From the NCBI GenBank assembly GCA_964442345.1, contig CAYTZD010000019.1, positions 1-24,337 on the forward strand: a stretch of DNA of 24,337 nucleotides, written 5' to 3'. Made by a program: the position numbers and the translations under genes. Within the stretch, counting starts at the first letter, position 1, and each line of letters begins with the position of its first letter. Under the pieces are notes generated by a model. It was not told the DNA's origin, searched no databases, and saw only the letters and a program-made list of their open reading frames with translations. Below are positions 7,427-15,062 of this stretch, in pieces. Origin of the DNA: Hippea sp964442345 (GTDB lineage: Bacteria; Campylobacterota_A; Desulfurellia; Desulfurellales; Hippeaceae).

Positions 7427-7994
7427 GTTTGCCAATAGCTTTTAGGGATTCTTTTAATAGTTCTTCAATATCTATTGAACTGTTTTTTGAGTATATCTCT
7501 CTTACTGTTTTTTCTGATATTTGTTTGGAAAATCCAAGAGATACCAATGTTTCCACGACATCCGATACAAGTGATGGAAATTCGGTTTCTGCTGTTGGTA
7601 TCTTATTTGATAGTTCCACTATTATATTTAAGGCTGTTTTTTTGCCTATGCCTGGTATCTTTGTCAGTAAGTCTTTATCCTGTTTCTGTATGGCTGCGTA
7701 AAATTCATCAACGGAGATGTTTGATAAAATGGAGATAGCCGTCTGTGGGCCTATCTTTGATATCTTTCTTAATTCGTTGAATAGATTTTTTTCCTGTTTT
7801 GTTGCAAACCCGTAAAGTTTTACGGACTTTTCTCCGATTACAAGTTCGACAAATAGTCTGCATTTCTCGTTTATCTCTGGTAATTTGTCGAATGTTGATA
7901 ACGGTATTGTTAAGTTAAATTCTATGCCGCCTACATCAATAACTGCTTTTAGATTGGATTTTTCCCTTAAAATGCCAGATAATGCTTCTAACAT
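7416..7994 (-). CDS. ruvA: Holliday junction DNA helicase subunit RuvA
   Basis: Tetrameric protein that binds Holliday junctions and positions the RuvB motor during recombination repair. The 192 aa show the three usual domains. The N-terminal OB-fold is about 1-62. The double helix-hairpin-helix region carries ISKIGPQTA (78-86) and IPGIGKKTA (113-121). The C-terminal RuvB-contacting domain is about 140-190 (LVSLGFS). It starts two bases after the lapB stop. The ribosome site is only a weak AAAGG 13 bases upstream, so it probably depends on translation from lapB. ruvB and ruvC are not adjacent here. Confidence 0.95.
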   Translation of the reverse strand: MLEALSGILREKSNLKAVIDVGGIEFNLTIPLSTFDKLPEINEKCRLFVELVIGEKSVKLYGFATKQEKNLFNELRKISKIGPQTAISILSNISVDEFYAAIQKQDKDLLTKIPGIGKKTALNIIVELSNKIPTAETEFPSLVSDVVETLVSLGFSKQISEKTVREIYSKNSSIDIEELLKESLKAIGKHGR

Positions 7995-7996
7995 TA

Positions 7997-9139
7997 CTAA
8001 ATTATCTCTACCTTTAGCTTATCCCAACTTTTGCATTTTGGGCATCTGAAGAATAGTTTATATGCCGAATGGCCGCAGTTTGTGCATGTGTATTTTATTG
8101 GTTTTATATCTGTTTTGCTTAAGAAAAGCTTTATAAATTTATCGTCTATCTCTGAACTTGAAAGGTATCGCTTCAATATGTATAGGCTTGATATGCCATT
8201 TTTTATTAGCTTTTTATAAAGCGATAAGGCTTTTTTCTCTTGATTTATGCTGAAGTAGGCTTCTGCTGAGAAAAATAGTATAAATGGATTGTCAGGCAGT
8301 TCGTATAAGAGATTCTCGATGATATTTTTAAGCGTATATTCGTCTTTTATTCGAGATAGGGCAAGATTGCAGACTTCTGGTCTTATCTTGCAGACACTTT
8401 CCCATAATTCGTAAGCCTTTTCTAATTTGCCATAGTTGAAATAGATATCTCCAAGATGGAGAAGTGCATCAACACACTCTTTGTATTCCTTTAATGCCTT
8501 TTCGAAGTTCTTTTTTGCTGCTTCTGTGTCGTTTTCTTTTAGTTTATCCTTGCCGAGTTCTGTATATATGTGAGCTAATATATGCTTATCTGTTCCATCG
8601 AATCTTTTGTGCCAGACCAAAGCGTTTTCCCAATCCCTTGAGTCTTCGTAAACTTCATAAAGCATCCTTTTTGCCATTGTGTTTTTTGGATCTATTGATA
8701 GGGCGTCTTTGAAGTATTTTTTGGCTCTATCGTAAAGTCCTGCTTTTCTGTAATCTATACCTACATTTAGGTATATCTCAAGTTTTTTTTCTTTGCTTAG
8801 ATTTGACTTTGCAAGAAGGCTTTTGTGTATGATAAGTGCTCTGTTTATCTCACCTTTCTTTCTGAATAGGTTTCCTATGCTTATATAGATGTCTATCATG
8901 TCTGGGTCAAGTTTAGCGGTAGTGGTTAGCTCTTGGATGGCTTTGTCGGTTTCATCTTCTATGATGTAGTTTATACCCTTTATATAGCTTTCAAGCTTCT
9001 TCTTGTCTATATTCTCTTTTTTTTGTTTAGTTATTGATGCTATATAAACTACAAGTCCGCCAAGAAAGAATCCTACTATAAAAAGTGCTATCTGGCTGTG
9101 TATAATCGTGTTTAACAGTTGGTCAACATTTACAGACAT
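7997..9139 (-). CDS. lapB: LapB-like TPR protein with C-terminal metal-binding domain
   Basis: Probable membrane-anchored regulator of lipopolysaccharide assembly, as for E. coli LapB (YciM), which controls LpxC turnover through FtsH. In this 380-aa protein a single N-terminal membrane span (about 17-36) is followed by a string of tetratricopeptide repeats (about 50-340, for example the YDRAKKYFKDALSIDP unit). It ends with a rubredoxin-like knuckle with Cys352, Cys355, Cys366 and Cys369. This architecture and the preceding lapA support the assignment. Sequence divergence from proteobacterial LapB looks considerable, so equivalence of function is inference. One base separates it from lapA. Confidence 0.85.
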   Translation of the reverse strand: MSVNVDQLLNTIIHSQIALFIVGFFLGGLVVYIASITKQKKENIDKKKLESYIKGINYIIEDETDKAIQELTTTAKLDPDMIDIYISIGNLFRKKGEINRALIIHKSLLAKSNLSKEKKLEIYLNVGIDYRKAGLYDRAKKYFKDALSIDPKNTMAKRMLYEVYEDSRDWENALVWHKRFDGTDKHILAHIYTELGKDKLKENDTEAAKKNFEKALKEYKECVDALLHLGDIYFNYGKLEKAYELWESVCKIRPEVCNLALSRIKDEYTLKNIIENLLYELPDNPFILFFSAEAYFSINQEKKALSLYKKLIKNGISSLYILKRYLSSSEIDDKFIKLFLSKTDIKPIKYTCTNCGHSAYKLFFRCPKCKSWDKLKVEII

Positions 9140-9140
9140 A

Positions 9141-9434
9141 TCACTCTTCTTTTGTTATTGTTAGTTGTCTAAGCTGTGCTATCTCTTCTTTTAGGGCTTT
9201 TATCTCTCTCTCTTTGTTTTTTAGGTTTCTTTTTAGGCTAAGCTCGTCTATGAACATAAAAAACCATCCTATAAAGATGCCTATAAATATGGAGATGAAC
9301 ATAACAAGCCACAGCGGCACATTCTCAAACCTTACACCCAAATAACTGACATTAACTGTTTGGTTGTTATAAATAATAAAGATACCAAACACGGCCAGAA
9401 CTAAAATTACAGAGATAACCCTTATTACAGTCAT
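9141..9434 (-). CDS. lapA: LapA-like inner-membrane protein (DUF1049)
   Basis: A small 97-aa membrane protein of the LapA/YciS family, partner of LapB in envelope lipid homeostasis. It has two membrane spans (about 4-22 and 39-61). NNQTVNVSYLG follows the first span, as is typical of the family. A charged coiled coil of about 65-92 lies on the cytoplasmic side. Its ATG overlaps the stop of the HIT gene (ATGA, 9431-9434) and its stop is one base from lapB, so the three are co-translated. The assignment rests on topology, size and the lapB neighbour. Confidence 0.85.
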   Translation of the reverse strand: MTVIRVISVILVLAVFGIFIIYNNQTVNVSYLGVRFENVPLWLVMFISIFIGIFIGWFFMFIDELSLKRNLKNKEREIKALKEEIAQLRQLTITKEE

Positions 9435-9910
9435 TGTAAAGCTCCTTTGAGTTTTTTATATGTCTCTTTTAAAGATTCTGAGACGACTTTGGTATCGGCT
9501 AATATTGGCATGAAATTTGTATCACCGTTCCATCTTGGAACTATGTGTATGTGTATATGGTCATCTATGCCTGCACCTGCAGATCTTCCCAGATTCATCC
9601 CAACATTAAAGCCATCAGGATTCATTACCTTTTTTAGTATCTCTATGCATTTATTTGTTAGCTTAAACATATCTAACTGCTCTTCTTCTTTTAGCTCTGT
9701 TGGACTGCTAATATGCCTGTTTGGCACAACCATTAAGTGTCCTGCGTTATAGGGATAAAGATTCATTATGATAAATGAGTGCTTTGACCTAAAAAGAACA
9801 AGTCTATCTTCGTCGTTGTCTGATTTAAAGGCATTACAAAAAACGCACCCATCTTCTTTTTTGTCCGATAAGATGTATCCTATACGCCAAGGAGCCCACA
9901 ATTTATCCAT
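9431..9910 (-). CDS. HIT family nucleotide hydrolase/phosphorylase
   Basis: A histidine-triad protein of 159 aa, of the branch that begins with the LWAPWR signature and is often annotated as Ap4A phosphorylase-like. The triad His118-x-His120-x-His122 (HIHIHIVPRW) carries the nucleophilic histidine. Cys22 and Cys25 (CVFC), with His66 and His118, could hold a zinc ion as in related proteins. The physiological nucleotide is not known. I chose ATG 9910, with AAAGGTGA as ribosome site seven bases away and the usual MDKLWAPWR start, over GTG 9919, which would run through that site. It follows the ligase gene by 11 bases. Confidence 0.92.
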   Translation of the reverse strand: MDKLWAPWRIGYILSDKKEDGCVFCNAFKSDNDEDRLVLFRSKHSFIIMNLYPYNAGHLMVVPNRHISSPTELKEEEQLDMFKLTNKCIEILKKVMNPDGFNVGMNLGRSAGAGIDDHIHIHIVPRWNGDTNFMPILADTKVVSESLKETYKKLKGALQ

Positions 9911-9921
9911 TTCTCTCACCT

Positions 9922-11223
9922 TTAAAACTTTCTTTTATCTATTACCCTTTTTGCCTTGCCTTCGCTTCTTTGGATTGAGTTTGGTTCAACAAGCTTTACA
10001 TCTACATCTATGCCGAGAGTAGTTTTTAGTTCAGCATTTATCTTATCCAAAAGCTGTTTCTGTTTTTTCATCTCATCAAAGAATAGATTTGCGTTTGCTT
10101 CTACCATTACCGTTATCGTATCAAGGTTGTTAACCCTGTCAACGATTATCTGGTAATGTGGTGATATGCCTTCTATGTTAAATAGCACTTCTTCTATCTG
10201 ACTTGGGAAGATGTTGACGCCTCTTACGATTAGCATATCGTCAGTTCTGCCGATTGGTTTGTCCATTCGTGCAAAGCTTCTGCCACAGCTGCACGGATCT
10301 TTTGTTATTTTTGTTATGTCTCTGGTTCTGTATCTAAATACAGGTAATGCTTCCTTTGTTAATGTGGTTATGACAAGTTCTCCATATTCTCCTTCTTTGG
10401 CTGGTTTGCCTGTTTCTGGATTTATTATCTCTGCGATAAAGTGATCTTCGGCTATGTGCATACCGTTTTGAGCTTCGCACTCGCCTGCGACACCAGGTCC
10501 TATTATCTCACTTAATCCATAGTTGTCGTAAGCCTTTATGCCTAAACCTTCTTCTATCTTTTTGCGCATCTGTTCGCTCCACGGTTCAGCACCGAACATG
10601 CCGATGCGCAGCTTGAGGTCTTTTTTGGGTTCTACTCCCAAGCTTTTTGCGACTTCTGCTATGTATAAGGCATAGCTTGGTGTGCAGACAAGCACTGTTG
10701 CGCCATAGTCCTGCATTATCATAACCTGTCTTTTTGTGTTTCCACTTGATGCAGGTATAATGGCTGCACCAATCTTTTCAAGTCCATAATGAAGACCAAA
10801 ACCACCGGTAAATAAACCATATCCAAAGGCTATCTGCACGACATCTTCATCGGTTACGCCGGCTGCTTTGGCTATTCTTGCAACCAAATTACTCCAGGTC
10901 TCTATATCCTTTCTTGTGTAAGCAACGACTGTTGGCTTTCCTGTTGTGCCGCTTGATGAGTGAATTCTTACTATCTCTTTCATCGGACGGGCCAAAAGTC
11001 CAAATGGATAATTATCTCTAAAATCTGTCTTCGTTGTAAATGGTAGTTTTCTTATATCTTCTATTGATTGTATAGATTCTTTTGTTATGCCTGCTTCTTC
11101 AAACTTTTTTCTGTAAAACGGCACATTGTTGTAAGCGTATTCTATCTTTTCCCTTAAAAGTTCTACTTGTAAGTTTTCTATGCTTTTTCTATCCATTGTT
11201 TCTTTATCTTTTTCCCAGAACAT
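9922..11223 (-). CDS. paaK: Phenylacetate-CoA ligase-like arylacetate:CoA ligase
   Basis: AMP-forming ligase that activates an aryl-acetate (phenylacetate, indoleacetate or similar) to its CoA thioester. The 433 aa match the PaaK family. The ATP-binding P-loop SSSGTTGKPT is at 89-98, YGLSEI (about 236-241) is the adenylation core motif, YRTRD is the hinge-proximal motif, and GKAKRV near the C-terminus carries the catalytic lysine region. A CSCGR pair lies in the linker. Upstream is an ACT-domain protein, a pairing common in anaerobes. There it often travels with indolepyruvate:ferredoxin oxidoreductase, which is absent here. Substrate is not decidable from sequence. AGGGGGAG precedes the ATG. 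Confidence 0.9.
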   Translation of the reverse strand: MFWEKDKETMDRKSIENLQVELLREKIEYAYNNVPFYRKKFEEAGITKESIQSIEDIRKLPFTTKTDFRDNYPFGLLARPMKEIVRIHSSSGTTGKPTVVAYTRKDIETWSNLVARIAKAAGVTDEDVVQIAFGYGLFTGGFGLHYGLEKIGAAIIPASSGNTKRQVMIMQDYGATVLVCTPSYALYIAEVAKSLGVEPKKDLKLRIGMFGAEPWSEQMRKKIEEGLGIKAYDNYGLSEIIGPGVAGECEAQNGMHIAEDHFIAEIINPETGKPAKEGEYGELVITTLTKEALPVFRYRTRDITKITKDPCSCGRSFARMDKPIGRTDDMLIVRGVNIFPSQIEEVLFNIEGISPHYQIIVDRVNNLDTITVMVEANANLFFDEMKKQKQLLDKINAELKTTLGIDVDVKLVEPNSIQRSEGKAKRVIDKRKF

Positions 11224-11231
11224 TGCTCCCC

Positions 11232-11678
11232 CTAAATCCTTTTGAAGTAATCTTCGTCTAATAATTCTGCGCCTGCTTTTAAAAGTTTGCTGATGGCTTC
11301 ATCTATCTCTTCAAACTTAAACAGCATCACCGCTTTGTTGTCTAAATTGTTTACGAATGTATACATGTATTCTATGTTTAAGTCTAAATCGCTTATCAGT
11401 TTTAATAGTTCGCTTAACCCACCAACTTTATCGCTTATGGCTACAGCTATTACAGGATTTGTTTTTACGATAAAGTTTGCTTCCTGCAATGCTTCAAAGG
11501 CTTCTGTGGGTTTGTCAACCACGAATCTTAAAATCCCAAAGTCCATTGTGTCTGCAAGACTCATCGCCCTTATATTTACGCCTGCTTCCTTTAATACCCG
11601 TGTCGTGTTATAAAATCTGCCTTTTTTATTCTCTATAAAAACACTTATCTGTGTTATCTTGTACTTTGAGACATCCAT
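11232..11678 (-). CDS. Tandem ACT-domain amino-acid-binding protein
   Basis: A 148-aa protein made of two ACT domains (about 9-75 and 78-145) and nothing else. The first begins ITQISVFIENKKGRFYNTTRVL, the classic ACT strand-helix with a glycine before the helix. The second begins VIAVAISDKVGGLSEL. Such proteins sense amino acids, often aromatic ones, and are frequently encoded next to paaK-like ligases; a sensor or chaperone role for the ligase pathway is inference. First gene of the minus-strand run, with a strong AAGGAGG (11684-11690) and a promoter at 11711-11738. Nine bases... separate it from the ligase start region, consistent with one operon. Confidence 0.85.
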   Translation of the reverse strand: MDVSKYKITQISVFIENKKGRFYNTTRVLKEAGVNIRAMSLADTMDFGILRFVVDKPTEAFEALQEANFIVKTNPVIAVAISDKVGGLSELLKLISDLDLNIEYMYTFVNNLDNKAVMLFKFEEIDEAISKLLKAGAELLDEDYFKRI

Positions 11679-11710
11679 GACTTCCTCCTTCTAAAGCATC
11701 TCATTCCTTG

Positions 11711-11738
11711 AGTATAACCATTAAAGCCAAACAATCAA
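11711..11738 (-). promoter_or_regulatory. Promoter of the ACT-paaK-HIT-lapAB-ruvA-xseA operon
   Basis: Read on the minus strand, TTGATT (11738-11733) is followed after 16 bases by TATACT (11716-11711), five of six matches to the -10 consensus. Transcription would start near 11704, leaving a leader of about 25 bases with AAGGAGG before the ACT gene. No other good promoter is evident within the downstream run. Confidence 0.6.
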
Positions 11739-11756
11739 TAATTTTTTGGTTATTAC

Positions 11757-11786
11757 TTGAAAAAAATGGGTAATTGTGTATATACT
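11757..11786 (+). promoter_or_regulatory. Promoter of the gap-pgk-tpiA-secG operon
   Basis: TTGAAA (11757-11762) is followed by overlapping -10 candidates TATATA (11779-11784, spacing 16) and TATACT (11781-11786, spacing 18). The leader to the gap ATG at 11815 is about 20 bases. The promoter lies back to back with the minus-strand one, the two -35 boxes being 18 bases apart. Confidence 0.55.
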
Positions 11787-11814
11787 TGGTAAAATTTACG
11801 GTAAGGGGGTAGGT

Positions 11815-12828
11815 ATGGCTATAAATGTTGCTATCAATGGTTTTGGAAGAATAGGGAGAGCTTTCTTTAGAACGGCAATAGGTTATGACGATATAAATAT
11901 AGTTGCCATAAACGATTTGACGGATGCTTATACCCTTGCGCATCTTTTAAAGTATGATTCGGTTCATGGTGTTTTAAAAGAACACAAGATAAGTTCAGAA
12001 AACGACGAGATTATTTTCGATGGCAAAAGAATAAGGGTTTATGCAGAGACAGACCCTTCTAAGCTGCCATGGAAGGATATTGGCGTTGATTTGGTTATAG
12101 AATCAACTGGTAGGTTTAGAAGCAAAGATAAGGCTGGGCTTCATCTTGAAGCTGGAGCAAAAAAGGTTGTAATAAGCGCACCAGCTAAAGGTGGGGATGT
12201 GCCAACCGTTGTTCTTGGTGTTAATGATGAAGGTTTTGACTTTAAAAATAACAACATAATCTCAAATGCATCATGCACGACAAACTGCGTTGCGCCGATA
12301 GCTAAGATTTTGCACGATAATTTCAATATTATTCATGGCTTTATGACGACTGTTCATTCATACACAAACGACCAGAGGATTTTGGATTTGCCGCATAGCG
12401 ACTTAAGGAGAGCCCGTGCAGCAGCAGAAAACATCATACCTACAACGACGGGCGCTGCAATAGCTGTTGGTCTTGTTGTTCCGTCTTTGAAAGGCAAGCT
12501 TGATGGAATATCCATTAGGGTTCCAACTTCAAATGTCTCTGTAGTGGACCTTGTCGTTGAAGTTGAGAAGAAGACGACGCCTGAAGAGGTAAATGAAGCT
12601 GTTAAAAAGGCATCCCAGACAAGTATGAAGGGTATAGTTGAATACATTACTGATCCTGTTGTCTCAAAGGATTTAAACGGCAACCCACATTCAAGTATAT
12701 TTGATAGCCTTGAGACTATGGTGATTGATGGCACACTGATTAAAGTGCTTTCATGGTATGACAATGAATGGGGATACTCTTCAAGGCTTAGAGACCTTGT
12801 TTTAAGGATAGCAAAAGAGGGGTTCTAA
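11815..12828 (+). CDS. gap: Glyceraldehyde-3-phosphate dehydrogenase, type I
   Basis: Reversible oxidative phosphorylation of glyceraldehyde 3-phosphate to 1,3-bisphosphoglycerate. The 337 aa start at ATG 11815, chosen because AAGGGGGT lies just upstream and the protein then begins with the family-typical MAINVAINGFGRIGR. An upstream GTG at 11776 would add 13 residues within the promoter and is unlikely. GFGRIGR (9-15) is the NAD-binding loop and Asp34 suggests NAD specificity. Cys154 (ASCTTNC) is the catalytic thiol, His181 the base, and WYDNEWGYS is present near the C-terminus. First gene of gap-pgk-tpiA-secG. Confidence 0.96.
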   Translation: MAINVAINGFGRIGRAFFRTAIGYDDINIVAINDLTDAYTLAHLLKYDSVHGVLKEHKISSENDEIIFDGKRIRVYAETDPSKLPWKDIGVDLVIESTGRFRSKDKAGLHLEAGAKKVVISAPAKGGDVPTVVLGVNDEGFDFKNNNIISNASCTTNCVAPIAKILHDNFNIIHGFMTTVHSYTNDQRILDLPHSDLRRARAAAENIIPTTTGAAIAVGLVVPSLKGKLDGISIRVPTSNVSVVDLVVEVEKKTTPEEVNEAVKKASQTSMKGIVEYITDPVVSKDLNGNPHSSIFDSLETMVIDGTLIKVLSWYDNEWGYSSRLRDLVLRIAKEGF

Positions 12829-12831
12829 AAA

Positions 12832-14016
12832 ATGAAAATCATAAACGAGATAGATATATCAGGCAAAAGGGTTTTTATACGATGCGACTTTAATGTGCCA
12901 ATGGATGAGAATGGCAACATAACAGACGATAGTCGTATAAAGGCTGCCTTGCCTACAATTCAATATGCTATTGACAATAAGGCAAAGGTTATACTTGCAA
13001 GCCATCTTGGAAGGCCAAAGGGTAAAAGAAACCCTAAATATTCGCTAAAGCCTGTAGCAAAAAGGCTTGCAACAATATTGGGTAAGCCTGTTTTGTTTAT
13101 TGAGGATTTTGAAGATCCAGAAGAGAGAGCAAAGCTTGAAAATTTAAAAGACGGTGATGTTGCACTTCTTGAGAATTTGAGATTTTGGGAAGGTGAGGAG
13201 AAAAACTCCAAAGAATTTGCCTTAAAACTCAAAGAGTTGTTCGATGTTTATGTGAATGATGCCTTTGGCGTTTGCCATAGGAAGCATGCATCTGTCTATG
13301 CTTTGGCTGAAGTTGCCGATATAGCTGTAGCAGGTTTTCTGCTTAAAAAAGAGCTTGAGTATTTCGATAAGATATTTACGATAGAAGATAAGCCGTTTGT
13401 TGCTGTTATCGGTGGTGCAAAGATTTCGGGTAAGCTGGATTGCCTGCTTAACCTTTTGAATAAGGCAGATAAGATTATAATAGGTGGTGCTCAAGCCTTT
13501 ACATTCTTAAGGGCTTTAGGTTATAAAACTGGCAACAGTCTTGTTGAAGAAGAGTTGATTGATGAAGCCGAAAGGGTGATGAATGAAGCAAGAAGAAAAG
13601 GCGTAAAACTGTATCTGCCTGTTGACTTTGTCTGTTCGACTTCACCAGACGATGAGAGTGGCTTTGTAATAAAACCGTATCAGGAGATACCAAAAGGCAT
13701 GATGGGTCTTGATATAGGTCCTGCATCGATTGAATTGTTTAAAGAAGTGTTATCAGATGCGAAGGTCGTGGTCTGGAATGGACCTATGGGCGTTTTTGAA
13801 GTTAAAGCATTTGCGCATGGAACAAACAGGATAGCCCAAATCATAGGAAGTTTAAATGCATTGAAGGTAGTTGGCGGTGGTGATACGGCAGATGCCGTTG
13901 AAAGAGCTGGTGAAAGTGGTAATATGAGCTATATCTCAACAGGTGGTGGAGCATCTCTAAAGCTGCTTGAAGGTAAGACTCTGCCAGCTGTGGAAGTGTT
14001 GGAGAAGAAACAATGA
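12832..14016 (+). CDS. pgk: Phosphoglycerate kinase
   Basis: Interconverts 1,3-bisphosphoglycerate plus ADP and 3-phosphoglycerate plus ATP. The 394 aa are the normal length for a bacterial PGK. RCDFNVPMD (17-25) and SHLGRPKG (57-64) line the phosphoglycerate site. The hinge and nucleotide side show VIGGAKISGKL, GGGDTADAV (348-356) and the C-terminal STGGGASL (369-376) glycine loop. It starts three bases after the gap stop; AGAGGGG inside the last gap codons serves as ribosome site. Its stop overlaps the tpiA start (ATGA). No triose-phosphate isomerase fusion, unlike some thermophiles; tpiA is a separate gene. Confidence 0.97.
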   Translation: MKIINEIDISGKRVFIRCDFNVPMDENGNITDDSRIKAALPTIQYAIDNKAKVILASHLGRPKGKRNPKYSLKPVAKRLATILGKPVLFIEDFEDPEERAKLENLKDGDVALLENLRFWEGEEKNSKEFALKLKELFDVYVNDAFGVCHRKHASVYALAEVADIAVAGFLLKKELEYFDKIFTIEDKPFVAVIGGAKISGKLDCLLNLLNKADKIIIGGAQAFTFLRALGYKTGNSLVEEELIDEAERVMNEARRKGVKLYLPVDFVCSTSPDDESGFVIKPYQEIPKGMMGLDIGPASIELFKEVLSDAKVVVWNGPMGVFEVKAFAHGTNRIAQIIGSLNALKVVGGGDTADAVERAGESGNMSYISTGGGASLKLLEGKTLPAVEVLEKKQ

Positions 14017-14744
14017 GAAGGAATATAGTAGCTGCAAATTGGAAGATGCACTTCGATATGGAAAAGGCTATCAAAGTTGCACAAGAGATGGTGGAAAAAG
14101 TTAGGTCTGACTCAGAGATTATTGTCTGTCCGTCTTTTGTGTTTTTGGATAGATTGAGTAAGGTATTTTCAAATTCGCAGATAAGACTTGGCGCTCAAAA
14201 TATGTGTTTTAAGGAAGAAGGAGCGTTTACAGGAGAAGTCTCACCTATAATGATTAAAAGCGTTGGCTGTGAATATGTGATTTTGGGTCATTCAGAAAGA
14301 AGGCATATATTTGGTGAAAACGATGTTGATATACACAAAAAGGTTGTAAGTGCCATAGAACATGAGCTTAAACCAATTGTCTGCGTTGGTGAGACATTAA
14401 GCCAGAGAAATGATGGGAAGGCTTTTGATATAGTCGAAAGGCAGATTGTTTCTGCTTTGGATGGTATTGATTTAGATAAGGTTGTTGTAGCTTATGAGCC
14501 TGTATGGGCTATAGGCACTGGTGTTGCAGCAGATAAAGAGACAATAACGCAGATGCATAAATTTATAAGGGAGATAGTCGGTGATGTTGCTATACTTTAC
14601 GGTGGCAGCGTGAAGGATACAAATGCAAAGGAACTTGCAGAGATTGAAGATGTTGATGGGTTTTTGGTTGGTTCTGCAAGTCTCGATGCTGAGAAGTTTG
14701 CAAAGATAGCAGAAGAGTTTGACAAAGTAAAAGGAGGGAAATAG
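14013..14744 (+). CDS. tpiA: Triosephosphate isomerase
   Basis: Interconverts dihydroxyacetone phosphate and glyceraldehyde 3-phosphate. The 243-aa TIM barrel has Asn9 and Lys11 (ANWKMH), the electrophilic His93 (LGHSERR) and the catalytic Glu162 (AYEPVWAIGTG, 160-170). The phosphate-binding loop YGGSV and LVGSASL follow. The ATG overlaps the pgk stop by four bases. The last codons (GGK) encode the ribosome site AAAGGAGGG for secG. Confidence 0.97.
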   Translation: MRRNIVAANWKMHFDMEKAIKVAQEMVEKVRSDSEIIVCPSFVFLDRLSKVFSNSQIRLGAQNMCFKEEGAFTGEVSPIMIKSVGCEYVILGHSERRHIFGENDVDIHKKVVSAIEHELKPIVCVGETLSQRNDGKAFDIVERQIVSALDGIDLDKVVVAYEPVWAIGTGVAADKETITQMHKFIREIVGDVAILYGGSVKDTNAKELAEIEDVDGFLVGSASLDAEKFAKIAEEFDKVKGGK

Positions 14745-15062
14745 ATGCTTTCATTTCTTATTGTGTTGCAGGTGATTCTGGGCTTTGTGCTTGTGGGTAT
14801 GATTCTTATTCAGAAGGGTAAAGGTGCTGAGATGGGCGTATCTTTTGGCGCTGGTGCGGCAGATGCCATGTTTGGACCAACAGGTGCCATGAGCCTGCTT
14901 GCAAAAATCACCTGGGTTGTGGCGTTTCTGTTTATGCTTAATTCGATAAGCATATCCTATATTATCTATAAGTCCAATACCTCTTCGATGGTTCCTTCAA
15001 CACCTACGACACAGACACAAGCTCCAAGTTTGCCATCATCGGCAAAGCCTATAACCAAGTAG
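14745..15062 (+). CDS. secG: Preprotein translocase subunit SecG
   Basis: Small membrane subunit that assists SecYE in protein export. The 105 aa have two membrane spans (about 2-22 and 52-74) joined by a loop rich in Gly and Ala (MGVSFGAGAADAMFGPTG) typical of SecG. The tail is a short, low-complexity Ser/Thr/Pro stretch. It starts immediately after the tpiA stop, and the tpiA-secG order is widespread in bacteria. Confidence 0.92.
   Translation: MLSFLIVLQVILGFVLVGMILIQKGKGAEMGVSFGAGAADAMFGPTGAMSLLAKITWVVAFLFMLNSISISYIIYKSNTSSMVPSTPTTQTQAPSLPSSAKPITK

Noticed and set aside
12354..12764. 136-residue minus-strand frame inside gap
   Set aside because: Mirrors the conserved GAPDH catalytic domain; low-complexity Ser/Thr composition and no ribosome site.
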